Counted from the stretch's first letter, positions 32,750-42,091 are shown. The stretch is 64,000 nt of DNA from Neomoorella stamsii (GCF_002995805.1 NZ_PVXL01000029.1:34055-98054); one strand, 5' to 3'. The notes: generated by a model not told the origin, from the letters alone. Numbers and translations: made by a program.

Positions 32750-35700
32750 ATGAGTAAACTTCCCTGGACACCCTGGCACCAGGTGGTGCGGCTCCGTGAC
32801 GACGTGAGATCGGGGGAGCTGTCGCTGGCCGTTTTTGCGGCCGACCTCTATGACGTGGTTATGGGCCGGGCCAAGCCGATCTACCAGGATCCGGCCGAGT
32901 TTTTCGCCCTGACCTACCCGACCTTCAACCTGCGCGAACTGGCGAAGGACGTGCTGGTCCGCCTGGCGGGCAAAAACGAAAAGGCTGTGCGGCAGTTGGA
33001 GCTCACCTACGGCGGCGGCAAGACGCATACCCTGATCACCCTCTACCACCTGGTTTCCGACCCGGCAAGGCTGCCGGACCTGCCCGCCGTCAAAGAATTT
33101 ATCGAGCACGCCGGCATTACCCCGCCCAAGGCACGGGTGGCCTGCCTGCCCTTTGATAAGTTAGACGTGGAAAAAGGGATGGCGATCAAGGCGCCGGATG
33201 GACAGGCCCGCTGGCTCAAACATCCGTGGAGCGTGCTGGCCTGGCAGATCGCGGGAGCGGAAGGCTTGCGGCTCCTGCATCCCGACGGTAAGGACGAGGA
33301 AAGGGAGAGCGCCCCGGCGGAGAACCTCCTGGCGGAACTGCTCTTCCTTCCGGGCCGGGAGGGGCTGAGCACCCTTGTTTTGATGGACGAAGTGCTGGTG
33401 TTCGCCCGTGAGAAGATCGGGCTTGACCCGATCTGGCGCGGCCGGATGCAGAACTTCTTCCAGTATTTGACCCAGGCGGCCACGAAGGTGGAGCACTGCG
33501 CGGTGGTCGTTTCGCTTTTGGCGAGCGATCCGAAGAAGAGTGACGCGCTGGGCAAGGAAATCGCCAAGGAGATGTACGACATCTTCCGGCGCGAGCAGGA
33601 AGAGAGTATCCAACCCGTGGTCAAGGAGGACGTGGCGGAAGTGCTGCGACGGCGGCTTTTTACGCCGGAATCCATCCGCGACCGGGAGGCTTTTCGCCCG
33701 CACGTCATGGCGGCGCTCAAGGGCATTAACGAGCTGGATGACCAGACGAAGAAAGCCGGCAAAGCGGCTGAGGAGCGTTTTTTGCACAGTTTTCCTTTCC
33801 ATCCGGATCTGACGGAGGTTTTCTACGTGAAGTGGACCCAGCTCGAGGGCTTCCAGCGAACGCGGGGGGTTTTACGGACCTTCGCGCTGGCCCTGCGGGA
33901 AGCCGAGAAGTGGGACCAATGCCCGCTTATCGCCGCTAACGTGTTTTTGCATGCTCCGGGCAGCGGGGAGATTTCGCCTGCCGCCAGGGAGCTCACCACG
34001 GTGGCCGCCAGCGAAGAGTACGAGGGGAAGCGGCAGGAGTGGGCGGGCATCCTGGAGGGAGAGTTGGCTAAGGCCAGGGCGATCCAGTCGGAAACCCCCG
34101 GGCTTAAATTCCGGGAGGTCGAGCAGGCCGTACTGGCGACCTTTATTCACTCGCAGCCCATCGGGCAGAAGGCACTGACCCGCGACCTTTTGGCGCTGCT
34201 CGGCCATACGCGCCCGGACAGGATTGAATTAGAAAAGGCGCTCGGGCGCTGGGCTGAGGTTTCCTGGTTCCTCGATGAAGAAGCCCTCAGTGACGTAGAA
34301 AAAGGCGGTGATGGTCGCCATGGGTTGCCCAAAACCTGGCGGTTGGGCTCGCGGCCCAACCTCCGGCAGATGCACAGCGAGGCCTGCGGGCGGGTAGTGG
34401 CGGAGCTAATCGAAGCCAAGCTCGTTGAGACTATCGGCAAAATGAAGAGCCTGACCGAGGGGGCTATGGCGGCCGGCGCCAGGGTGCACGTCCTTCCCGA
34501 GCGGTCTAAAGACATCGAGGACGACGGCGAGTTCCATTACGCTGTCTTGGGACCCAAAGCGGCCTCCACGGCGGGGAACGCCAGCGCGGAAGCCAAGCGC
34601 TTTATCGAGGAAACCACCGGTCCTGACCGGCCGCGGGTTTACCGCAACGCTGTGGTGCTGGCGGTGCCGTCAAGAGAGGGGCTGGAGATTGCCCGTGAAC
34701 GGATTCGGGAGTACCTCGGCTGGGAAGAGGTCCACCATATGCTCAAGGGACAGCAGTTGGACCCGCTGCGGGCCGAGTTGCTTAGCGCCTATACGGAAGG
34801 TGCCAAAAAGAAGATTGCTGAGGCAGTCCGGCAGGCCTACTGCCTAGCCGTAACGGTTTCGGAAAAGAACGAAATCCTGGCTTACAAGCTTACCGTAGGG
34901 ATTGAGCCCCTTTTCAATACCATCAAGAACGATCCCCGCGTCCGCATTCAGGAGACGGAGATCAGCGCGGAGGCCCTTTTGCCCGAAGGCCCCTATAACC
35001 TGTGGCGCGAGGGAGAAACAGCGCGCCGGGTAAAAGACCTGGTCGGCGCCTTCGCCCAGTTCCCCCACCTGCCCAAGATGCTGCGCCGGAAGGAGATCCT
35101 GGAGACGCTGATCCAGGGGGTCAGGGAGGGGCTCTTTGTTTTGCGCGCCGTGCGGCCGGACCGGTCTGTGCGGACCATCTGGCGCACGGAGCCAGCGGAG
35201 CCGGACCTAAAGGACCCCGGCCTGGAGCTCGTGCTGCCAGAAGCCGCCACTTTGTCGGAAATCCCCTCTGGTCTCTTGGTGCCGTGGACGATGCCGGGGC
35301 TATGGCCCGACCCGCCCGAAATAACCGTTAGGGACGTGGTCGGGTACTTCCGCGGCGGAAACGTAGTCGAGGTACCGAGGGAGGGGTACACCGAACTGGT
35401 GGTCATTCCCGGGGCCGGGCGGGAGGTCATCTTGGCGGCGGTATCCGAGGCGGTTAAAACCGGGAAGTTGTGGCTGACCACGGAGGTGGCCAGCATCTGC
35501 GCCGAGGAGATACCGGCCGGAATCCTGACCGATGACGCCAGGCTCCAGCCTCCGCCGCCTCCTATTCCGGTCATAGCGGTGCTTCCGGAGAACCTCCCCG
35601 AAGCCTGGCCGGGCGAGGAAACAACGGCCCTGGCCATTGCCGGTGCCCTTTCCCGCAAGGCCGGCAAGCCCTTGCCCTGGGCAACGGTTCGGGAAGCCAT

Positions 35701-36061
35701 CAACGGGGCGGTTAAGGCCCGGTTGCTGGAAAAGACCGTGGATTCGGGTCCCTGGCCCTGCTCTTTCGGCGGCGCGCAGCAGGTCAAGCTCCGCGTGCCG
35801 ACGGAGATGGCGTCACCCCCTGAGTCTGTGCCGCCGCTTCCGCCGAAGCCCGGTTTCAAAGTAGCCCGGGCCGAGCTGCGTCCCCACCAGATTCAGGACT
35901 TAGCAGAAGTCATCGGCGAACTGGTTAACACTACTGTCGGCTACAACCTCGTTTTTAAGCTACAGGTCGAACTAGGCGGTGTGGGGACGTTGCCAGATGA
36001 GGTTGTCCAGAAGGTGAATGAGTTACTGGGCGCGATTGCGGCAGAGCTGAAGCTGGAGTAA
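32750..36061 (+). CDS. DUF499 ATPase of the defence locus
   Basis: A 1103-residue protein. The start WTPWHQVVRLRDDVRSGELS and FALTYPTFNLRELAKDVLVR are typical of DUF499 proteins, which occur next to DUF1156 methylases. Walker A is LTYGGGKTHTLITLYHLV (about residue 88) and a Walker B-like stretch reads STLVLMDEVLVFARE (about 207-221). The C-terminal part is alpha/beta with a Pro-rich linker (about 930-945 and 1025-1035). ATG start behind AGGAGA, 84 bases after the methylase. Function in the system is unknown; an ATP-dependent DNA-remodelling or sensing role is inferred from the family context. Confidence 0.8.
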   Translation: MSKLPWTPWHQVVRLRDDVRSGELSLAVFAADLYDVVMGRAKPIYQDPAEFFALTYPTFNLRELAKDVLVRLAGKNEKAVRQLELTYGGGKTHTLITLYHLVSDPARLPDLPAVKEFIEHAGITPPKARVACLPFDKLDVEKGMAIKAPDGQARWLKHPWSVLAWQIAGAEGLRLLHPDGKDEERESAPAENLLAELLFLPGREGLSTLVLMDEVLVFAREKIGLDPIWRGRMQNFFQYLTQAATKVEHCAVVVSLLASDPKKSDALGKEIAKEMYDIFRREQEESIQPVVKEDVAEVLRRRLFTPESIRDREAFRPHVMAALKGINELDDQTKKAGKAAEERFLHSFPFHPDLTEVFYVKWTQLEGFQRTRGVLRTFALALREAEKWDQCPLIAANVFLHAPGSGEISPAARELTTVAASEEYEGKRQEWAGILEGELAKARAIQSETPGLKFREVEQAVLATFIHSQPIGQKALTRDLLALLGHTRPDRIELEKALGRWAEVSWFLDEEALSDVEKGGDGRHGLPKTWRLGSRPNLRQMHSEACGRVVAELIEAKLVETIGKMKSLTEGAMAAGARVHVLPERSKDIEDDGEFHYAVLGPKAASTAGNASAEAKRFIEETTGPDRPRVYRNAVVLAVPSREGLEIARERIREYLGWEEVHHMLKGQQLDPLRAELLSAYTEGAKKKIAEAVRQAYCLAVTVSEKNEILAYKLTVGIEPLFNTIKNDPRVRIQETEISAEALLPEGPYNLWREGETARRVKDLVGAFAQFPHLPKMLRRKEILETLIQGVREGLFVLRAVRPDRSVRTIWRTEPAEPDLKDPGLELVLPEAATLSEIPSGLLVPWTMPGLWPDPPEITVRDVVGYFRGGNVVEVPREGYTELVVIPGAGREVILAAVSEAVKTGKLWLTTEVASICAEEIPAGILTDDARLQPPPPPIPVIAVLPENLPEAWPGEETTALAIAGALSRKAGKPLPWATVREAINGAVKARLLEKTVDSGPWPCSFGGAQQVKLRVPTEMASPPESVPPLPPKPGFKVARAELRPHQIQDLAEVIGELVNTTVGYNLVFKLQVELGGVGTLPDEVVQKVNELLGAIAAELKLE

Positions 36062-36102
36062 TCATTTAAAGCGATCTATCTTTTCGGGGAAGGGGAAGCA
36101 TT

Positions 36103-37824
36103 TTGGATATCACACCAGACAAGAAAAGGTTGCTCGACCTGGTGGAGCGGGCGAGGAGTGGGGAGATCGCCCTGCCTGAATTTCAGCGTAACTTCGTCTG
36201 GACCCGAGATGACGTAAGAGACCTTTTGACCTCGGTGCTGAAGGGTTATTTCATCGGTTCGTTTCTCCTTTTGAAAGTGGATGCGGAGAGCAGCCCCTTC
36301 GCTTTCCGGGCCGTGGCCGGGGTAGAGAAGCCGCGGGACCTGCTCAAGCCAGACTGGCTGATTCTCGACGGCCAGCAGCGCTTAACCTCCCTGCACTACG
36401 CTTTTGCGGCCCCGCCGCTTCCTTTAAAATGGACCAAGTATCCCTACCGTTTTTTCTTAGACTTGAAAAAGATCAGCGCTGGTGACCTGGACGTGGCCGT
36501 CTTCAGCGAACGAGCCGACCAATGTGGGCGTTACCTGGACCGAGCCTACCAGTTTGAAAAACTGATTGTTCCGTTCACGGAACTCCCGCGATGGGAAGAC
36601 TGGCTCAACGATTACGAGCGCTGGCTGATCGAGCGTGACCGGGAGCATTACTTCAATGAGTACTTTAAAGTACGTAAGCCGGTATGGAACAGCGCCGTTG
36701 AGGTCATCCGGCAGTTCTATGTGCCTACCATTGAAATTCCGAAGGTAAAGCCAGACGATGCCGACGGGATTGCCGAGGTATGCGCTATATTCGAGAAGCT
36801 CAACAGCACCGGGGTGGCCCTTTCGGTATATGACCTTTTGACTGCCCGGCTGTACCGTTTTGGTATCGACCTGCACCGGCTCTGGCAGGAGGCGATGGAG
36901 GGTAATGAATTGCTCCACCAGTTCTCGGGCGGGGATCCTGATATTTACGGTGTTCTGGTGCTACGTACCTTAGCGCTTATCCGGGAGCAAGAGGTTAAAA
37001 GTAAGTTCTTAATTAACCTGCGGCCGGAAGACTTCGCAAAAGATTGGCAAACCGCCGTGCTTTACCTGGAAAAAGCCCTCAAGCGGGCTACTTCGACGAG
37101 TCAAGACGGGTTCGGTGCTTTTGTGCAGAAGTGGCTTCCGTATTCGACGATGATGCCGGTACTAGCTGCCCTTCTCTACCGGATTGACCGGGATAAACTG
37201 GATAATCGGGCCTACCGCGGGGTGAAGAAATGGTACTGGGGTTCGGTTTTCCTTGAGCGTTATGCCGGCTCGGTGGAAAGCATCACCCTTGCCGATTATC
37301 GGGATTTGGTTCAGTGGTTCAGCGACCCTGGCCATAAGCCGGCTGTTTTTGAACAAATAGACCGTAATATCCTGCATAACCCCAATTTTTCGCTGCGGGA
37401 TACGGCGCGGGTCAACGCTGTTTACCGGGGCGTGATGAACCTAGTCGCCATTCAGGGGGCCAAAGATTTTCGGGCCGACGATGCCATCGAATTTCACGCG
37501 CTGGACGACCACCATATTTTTCCGCGGGTTTTTTTGGCGTCAGTGAAAGACGTCAAGGGTAAAAGTAAGTACCAGAACCCCGACATCAACACGGTGCTTA
37601 ACCGGACGCTGATTTCCCAAGCCACCAACCGCCGGATCAGCCGGATGAAACCGAGCGAGTACCTGGCCAAGTTGGTCCCGTCGGAAAGGAAAAAGGAAAT
37701 TATGGCCACCCACCTCATTGATGAGGCAGCGCTGGCGGCCATGGAAAGGGACGATTACGAAGGCTTTTTAGAGGCGCGGGAGAAGCGGATTACGAAGGTA
37801 TTGGCTGCCTGCCTGAGACTTTAA
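36103..37824 (+). CDS. GmrSD-like DUF262/DUF1524 nuclease
   Basis: A 573-residue protein. The N-terminal DUF262 domain has EIALPEFQRNFVW and ILDGQQRLTSLHY (about residue 89), a nucleotide-binding DGQQR motif. The C-terminal DUF1524 domain has LDDHHIFPRVFL (about 468) followed by NRTLISQATNRRIS, i.e. the His-His and Asn residues of an HNH nuclease. This is the layout of the type IV enzyme GmrSD and of BrxU, which cut DNA with modified cytosines. TTG start behind GGGGAAGGGG. It lies 41 bases after the DUF499 gene and belongs to the same transcript or at least the same island. It may cover phages whose DNA modification evades the rest of the system. Confidence 0.85.
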   Translation: MDITPDKKRLLDLVERARSGEIALPEFQRNFVWTRDDVRDLLTSVLKGYFIGSFLLLKVDAESSPFAFRAVAGVEKPRDLLKPDWLILDGQQRLTSLHYAFAAPPLPLKWTKYPYRFFLDLKKISAGDLDVAVFSERADQCGRYLDRAYQFEKLIVPFTELPRWEDWLNDYERWLIERDREHYFNEYFKVRKPVWNSAVEVIRQFYVPTIEIPKVKPDDADGIAEVCAIFEKLNSTGVALSVYDLLTARLYRFGIDLHRLWQEAMEGNELLHQFSGGDPDIYGVLVLRTLALIREQEVKSKFLINLRPEDFAKDWQTAVLYLEKALKRATSTSQDGFGAFVQKWLPYSTMMPVLAALLYRIDRDKLDNRAYRGVKKWYWGSVFLERYAGSVESITLADYRDLVQWFSDPGHKPAVFEQIDRNILHNPNFSLRDTARVNAVYRGVMNLVAIQGAKDFRADDAIEFHALDDHHIFPRVFLASVKDVKGKSKYQNPDINTVLNRTLISQATNRRISRMKPSEYLAKLVPSERKKEIMATHLIDEAALAAMERDDYEGFLEAREKRITKVLAACLRL

Positions 37825-37841
37825 TCTGGAGAGGAAGGGCG

Positions 37842-38300
37842 GTGCCGGCACGGGTAATGCGCCAAAACGAGGCGATTAAAGAGCTTTTAAGGCGCAAGAT
37901 TCAGGAGAAAGTGGCCCGTGAGAGGGAAAAGATGCTATAGCGTATCGTTAGCGAGATCCCCTCCTGGATTGCGTGGGCGCTGAAACCGGTTGCGAGTATA
38001 TCCTTTGATGTGCAGCACCACCGGGATAATAACCGGGGTGAAGGTGGTAAAAACCGCGCCGCTTTTAACTTCTGGCTGTTCCTGTCTAAGGAATGGGTGC
38101 TGATCAACGGCGTGGTTTTGAGCCCAAGCCGGAGGAATTCATTCAGTGTCCTAATCGGGCCGCCGCCATGGATGGTCGCTCCCTGCGCCTGCAAGCTTTA
38201 TTTAGGGCAACGATTAAGCCCCTCGGGTCAACCGTCGGTACAAAACTTTCCAGCTGGAATGGAGGCGCAGTTCCTCGAGGAGCTCCGGCTTTTGTAGGGA
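37842..38300 (+). pseudogene. NERD-domain-like remnant with in-frame TAG and frameshifts
   Basis: A GTG at 37842 opens a 32-codon frame (VPARVMRQNEAIKELLRRKI, ending KML) that stops at TAG 37938. The same frame continues with WIAWALKPVASISFDVQHHR, then FLSKEWVLINGVVL. A second frame then gives EPKPEEFIQ and the first again VLIGPPPW. Together this recalls the NERD nuclease-related domain (vlinDvvLEP...IQIDHlvIGP), with the IDH part lost. So the region is probably a decayed NERD gene at the end of the defence island, or a short real gene plus junk. Nothing else is seen up to the SLH gene at 38433. Confidence 0.42.
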
Positions 38301-38432
38301 GGTTACCAGCCATTTCCTTGACGTTGGCTATAAATCTCCCCAGCCGGCAGGAGAAATCTGGCAGGGTAGAGAATTACTAAACAATAAGAGAGGTACAGGG
38401 GGAAGAACAGCGAAAGGGGAGAAGGGAAAAGT

Positions 38433-39845
38433 ATGAAAAAGTGGTTTCAGGCGTTGATACTAGCCGTGGGCCTGATCCTGGCCCTGGCACCGGCGGCCCT
38501 AGCCGGAACGGTGACCGACGACCAGCTCCGCCAAGTATTTCCCCAGACCCCGGCGCCGGGGAAGACCCTGACCCGGGGTGAGTTTGCCGCCCTCCTGGCC
38601 CGGGCGGCGGGGATGCAGGTGACGGCCGACTCTGCTGGCACCCGGGGGGATGCCTGGTACAGCCCGGCAGTAATGGCTTTGAAGGAAAAGGGCGTCATCA
38701 GGGGCTACCCCGACGGCGGCCTGCACACCGACCGGCCGGTTACCCTGCTGGAAGCGGCGGTGATGGCCTCCCGGGTCCTGGGGCTGCCTGACGGCGTCGC
38801 CGCGCCGGATGTAAAGGGGTCCCTGGGGCGGGAGAGCTGGGGTTATACCCCCTATGCCTGGCTGGTACGGGCCGGCCTGCTGCAGCCCGGCCAGGACGCC
38901 GGCGCGCTCCTGACCGTGGATGAGGGCGTTGCTTTCCTGGCCAGGGTTTTTGGCAGCGACCCGGAGGCGGAAAAGATTGTCCAGGCCGCCCAGCAGGCCC
39001 AGGCTAAGGTCAAAGACCTGAAATTCGCCGGCAGCATGGCTATAAGCGCACGCCCGCGGCCGGAAGCGGTCGGGAAAATGCCCCCGGTTTCCATTCAGGG
39101 CAATATCATGAGCGAGTTCAGCTATCCCTTGAGCCTGTACCAGAAAATGGACATGATCCTTAACCTGCCGGCTGAGAAAACACCGGGTGAAGACCTGCCG
39201 GCGGGCGGTAAGATGCAGATGACCATGGAACAGTACCTGGTGGACGGGACTATGTACCAGAAGATAGAGATTCCCGGTATGGAAAAACCCCAGTGGATGA
39301 AGCTACCCAAAGAAGCCCTACCGGATCTGCAAACCCTGGTAGAACAGAGCAGGAACGCCGCGGGGTTACCGCCGGGGCTAAAGGACAGTTTCCACTTCCG
39401 GTACCTGGGCGAGGGTATAGAGAACGGTCATAAGGTTCATCGTATCGCCTACTACGGCAGGATTGACGACTGGCAGGCCCTGATGCAGGCCCTGCCCGGT
39501 GGGTTGACCCCGGAGATGGAGCAGGCCCTGAACCAGGCCGGCGGCGTCTTGAAGTCCGTTTCCTTCTGGGGTGTGGAAGCCGTCGGAGTGGAAGACAATC
39601 TTACTTATGCCTCGGAAATGACCGGCCTGGTCGCTTTTGCGAATAAATACCAGGGAGAAACCGTGCCGCTGGAAACCATGACCATCAACATGAAGGTTAC
39701 GGATTACCAGTATAACAGCGGCGTAAAGATCCAGGTGCCTGCCGAGGCCCTGGCGGCACCGGAAGTACCGCTGACTCCAAGCGCACCAGGCATAGCACAG
39801 CCTTTACCCTCGGATAACGGGAAAAGTCCGGGGATAAGTGGGTGA
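38433..39845 (+). CDS. Exported SLH-domain protein
   Basis: A 470-residue protein with a clear signal peptide (MKKWFQALILAVGLILALAP, cleavage after ALAG). Residues 30-170 contain two S-layer homology repeats (TRGEFAALLARAAGM, and WYSPAVMALKEKGVIRGYPDG), which bind pyruvylated cell-wall polymer. The rest (about 190-440) resembles LppX/DUF6612-like lipoproteins, with YLVDGTMYQKIEIPGMEKP and WMKLPKEALPDLQ, and a Pro-rich tail. It probably sits on the cell surface; ligand unknown. A ribosome site (GGGAGAAGGGAAAAG) precedes the ATG. The next small gene overlaps its stop codon. Confidence 0.8.
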   Translation: MKKWFQALILAVGLILALAPAALAGTVTDDQLRQVFPQTPAPGKTLTRGEFAALLARAAGMQVTADSAGTRGDAWYSPAVMALKEKGVIRGYPDGGLHTDRPVTLLEAAVMASRVLGLPDGVAAPDVKGSLGRESWGYTPYAWLVRAGLLQPGQDAGALLTVDEGVAFLARVFGSDPEAEKIVQAAQQAQAKVKDLKFAGSMAISARPRPEAVGKMPPVSIQGNIMSEFSYPLSLYQKMDMILNLPAEKTPGEDLPAGGKMQMTMEQYLVDGTMYQKIEIPGMEKPQWMKLPKEALPDLQTLVEQSRNAAGLPPGLKDSFHFRYLGEGIENGHKVHRIAYYGRIDDWQALMQALPGGLTPEMEQALNQAGGVLKSVSFWGVEAVGVEDNLTYASEMTGLVAFANKYQGETVPLETMTINMKVTDYQYNSGVKIQVPAEALAAPEVPLTPSAPGIAQPLPSDNGKSPGISG

Positions 39846-40048
39846 AAAGGTATCGCCAGGATAGCCCTGTCGTTGTCCGGGTTACCGGGACGCCAGCGAT
39901 TGAAGAATCGCTGGAGCAATACCTTATCAGGAAAAAGGGAACAGGAGACGGGGGATCTTCTAGCGTTAAGACGACCAGAGGCAGTATACCAGCCCGGCCT
40001 GAAGTGGTAAAAAAGGTCCTGGCGGAGGAAGACTTTTTTAAGGCTTGA
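39842..40048 (+). CDS. Small hypothetical protein coupled to the SLH gene
   Basis: A 68-residue protein starting with GTG that overlaps the TGA of the SLH gene (GTGA). It reads MKRYRQDSPVVVRVTGTPAI, then EESLEQYLIRKKGTGDG, and ends VVKKVLAEEDFFKA. Hydrophilic, no membrane segment, no known family. Overlap with the previous gene argues for translational coupling, but the ribosome site is inside that gene and weak. Confidence 0.5.
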   Translation: MKRYRQDSPVVVRVTGTPAIEESLEQYLIRKKGTGDGGSSSVKTTRGSIPARPEVVKKVLAEEDFFKA

Positions 40049-40135
40049 CGAGTTGCCCGCTGGCAGGCGCCTTGTCACACCGACCCCGGGTATAGTAAGA
40101 TAGGGACGGAAAAATATACCACGGGGGCGATAACT

Positions 40136-40873
40136 TTGCGACTAGGTGCGGCCCAGATGTTTATCGCCGACAGCCTGGCGGTCAATGAGGCGGCAATCTT
40201 ACGCCTGGCCGCGGAAGCAGCCGGGCGGGGGGTGGAGCTCCTGGCTTTCCCGGAAATGGGACTGACGGGATATAACCCTGCTACCCTGGGCCGGCCGGGG
40301 TTTAAAGAGGAGTTGGAAGGCGCCCTGGTCAGGATTACCAGGAGAGCGGTCGACCTGGGTGTGGGCTTGATTGTCGGCCGGGCCGAGTTCGCCGACGAAC
40401 GATTGTTCAATACCGCTTCGGTGTTCCTGCCCGACGGCAGCGTCCATACCTACCGCAAGATCTACCTGACGGACGCCGAGGCCCGCTATTTTACCCCGGG
40501 CACCGGGCACCTCGTCTTTAACTATAAGGGGGCAAAATTCGGGGTCATCATCTGCCGCGACCAGAATTATCCCGAACTGGCCCGGCAGATCGCGGCGGAA
40601 GGGGCCCGGGCCCTGTTCATCCTTTCCGCCCACTACTACCAACCAGGCGAGGCCCGCTGGAAGTTGCCCAAAAACCGCGCCCTGCCCATCGCCAGGGCGG
40701 TGGAGAACCACTGCTACGTCCTCCTGGCCAACGCCGTGGGCAGCCACATCGGTATGGTGAGCCTGGGGAACAGCCTGATCGCCGACCCCGAGGGCGGCCT
40801 GGTAGTTATGGCTGATGAAGCCTCGGAGACCCTGCTGACCTGCGACCTGCCGGGGGACAGCCAGCGTAGCTAA
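40136..40873 (+). CDS. Carbon-nitrogen hydrolase (nitrilase superfamily)
   Basis: A 245-residue amidase of the nitrilase fold. The catalytic triad is visible: Glu in LAFPEMGLTGY (about 41), Lys in YRKIYLTD (about 107) and Cys in GVIICRDQNYPELARQIAAEG (about 142). Such enzymes hydrolyse amides or carbamoyl groups; the substrate cannot be told. TTG start with a weak GGGGG site at 40124. It stands alone, ended by a clear terminator at 40901-40936. Confidence 0.85.
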   Translation: MRLGAAQMFIADSLAVNEAAILRLAAEAAGRGVELLAFPEMGLTGYNPATLGRPGFKEELEGALVRITRRAVDLGVGLIVGRAEFADERLFNTASVFLPDGSVHTYRKIYLTDAEARYFTPGTGHLVFNYKGAKFGVIICRDQNYPELARQIAAEGARALFILSAHYYQPGEARWKLPKNRALPIARAVENHCYVLLANAVGSHIGMVSLGNSLIADPEGGLVVMADEASETLLTCDLPGDSQRS

Positions 40874-40900
40874 AAGGGGGGAGACCGGCCGGTCAGCAGC

Positions 40901-40936
40901 AAAACGCCCGTTCCATGGAACGGGTGTTTATTTTTG
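40901..40936 (+). terminator. Terminator after the nitrilase-family gene
   Basis: AACGCCCGTTCC pairs with GGAACGGGTGTT around ATGG-type centre, followed by TATTTTT. Confidence 0.8.
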
Positions 40937-41060
40937 CCCCCGGGAGGGGTGTTAACTTATCCGTTGGTAACGAAGGAAGGTGCCTGGCTTACCCGGCCCT
41001 GGCCAGCCCTTCCTGATACCAGAGCCAGCACCGAAAACCACGCCTTACCGCAATCAGGTT

Positions 41061-41732
41061 TTACCGTGACACCTGGCGGAATGCCAGATAAGAATAAACA
41101 ATGGTACCAATCACGGCTATGGCCGGGCCGGCCAGGCCCACGATGAAGTTTGCCGGCGGCGGCAGGAAGGCCGCGACGATGAACATGAACCCGGCCAAGA
41201 TAAAGGCATAACCGGAAAAGCGGTGGGTACGCCGCCAGACTTCCTCACTGGCCAGGGTCCAGGGCGTGCGGACGCCGAAGAAGTAATTGAGACGCGCCTG
41301 GGGCAGGTAGTTGCCGATCAGGATAAAGAGCAACCCTACCGCCAGGGGTACTATCCGTCCGACCAGGTTGGCCGGGCCGCCCAGGGCGACTGCCAGGACG
41401 GTGACATAAATGACTGCCATAAAGAAGACCATTCCCAGGCGCACTATCTGGTAAGCCCGGTCAAAACGGGGATAGTTTTCCCGCTTGGGATCCAGGTAAG
41501 GAACAAAAAGCAGGAGCAGGTAAATGCCGCCGGTCATCAGGGGCAAGGCGAAGGCGCCCCAGAAGCGGTTGAAGTAATTATCCACTTCCCCCCGGAAGTT
41601 CCAGTGGGCCGGGACCAGGTCCGGCAGGCGGGGGTAAACCAGGATGCCGGCAACAAGCATGGCTGCCAGGACCACCAGGGCGGGCCAGTCGCGGGCTAAC
41701 ATTTTTCCGGTAACGCGATACCTATTTTCCAT
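41061..41732 (-). CDS. sdpI: SdpI-family membrane protein
   Basis: A 223-residue membrane protein with six hydrophobic segments. The N-terminal DUF1648 part reads LVYPRLPDLVPAHWNFRGEV, and the C-terminal SdpI part contains NYFFGVRTPWTLASEEVWRR, the family signature. In Bacillus SdpI gives immunity to the SdpC killing peptide and sequesters the repressor SdpR. The gene overlaps the ArsR-type gene before it by 11 bases. No sdpC is nearby, so the partner toxin, if any, is elsewhere. Confidence 0.85.
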   Translation of the reverse strand: MENRYRVTGKMLARDWPALVVLAAMLVAGILVYPRLPDLVPAHWNFRGEVDNYFNRFWGAFALPLMTGGIYLLLLFVPYLDPKRENYPRFDRAYQIVRLGMVFFMAVIYVTVLAVALGGPANLVGRIVPLAVGLLFILIGNYLPQARLNYFFGVRTPWTLASEEVWRRTHRFSGYAFILAGFMFIVAAFLPPPANFIVGLAGPAIAVIGTIVYSYLAFRQVSR

Positions 41733-42039
41733 TTTCTTTACGCACCTCCCCTTTTTTGGCTGGCTGCCGCTCCGTTATTGTCCCCAGCAGGTCGAACAGC
41801 CATCCCGCAATATCCTGAAAAACAGTGGTGTTCAGGGAATAGATGACGTACTGCCCCTTTTTCTCATCCTGCACCAGCCCGGCTTCCTTCAGGACACTGA
41901 GGTGGTGGGAGATGGTCGGCCAGGAGAGGTCGAAGGCCGCGGCAATTTCCCCGGCAGACATATCCCCCCGGGCCAGCCGGCGCAGGATTTCCCGGCGGGT
42001 CTCATCACCCAGGGCCTTGAAGAGGGCGTTTAACCCCAT
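41722..42039 (-). CDS. sdpR: ArsR/SdpR-family repressor
   Basis: A 105-residue winged-helix repressor: ALGDETRREILRRLARGDMS, then SWPTISHHLSVLKEAGLVQ for the recognition helix and DEKKGQYVIYSL for the wing. There are no metal-site cysteines, as in SdpR rather than ArsR. It forms an operon with the SdpI gene and has a consensus promoter (42092-42120) followed by a dyad (42066-42083), the likely site of autorepression. Confidence 0.85.
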   Translation of the reverse strand: MGLNALFKALGDETRREILRRLARGDMSAGEIAAAFDLSWPTISHHLSVLKEAGLVQDEKKGQYVIYSLNTTVFQDIAGWLFDLLGTITERQPAKKGEVRKENGK

Positions 42040-42065
42040 GGCCTTTCATCCTTCCCTTCCGGTAT

Positions 42066-42083
42066 ATTTAGAAATGAATCTAA
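42066..42083 (-). promoter_or_regulatory. Dyad operator candidate before sdpR
   Basis: TTAGA-AATGAA-TCTAA, perfect five-base arms, just downstream of the sdpR -10 element and upstream of the start codon. Typical placement for an autorepressor. Confidence 0.5.
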
Positions 42084-42091
42084 TTAACCAC

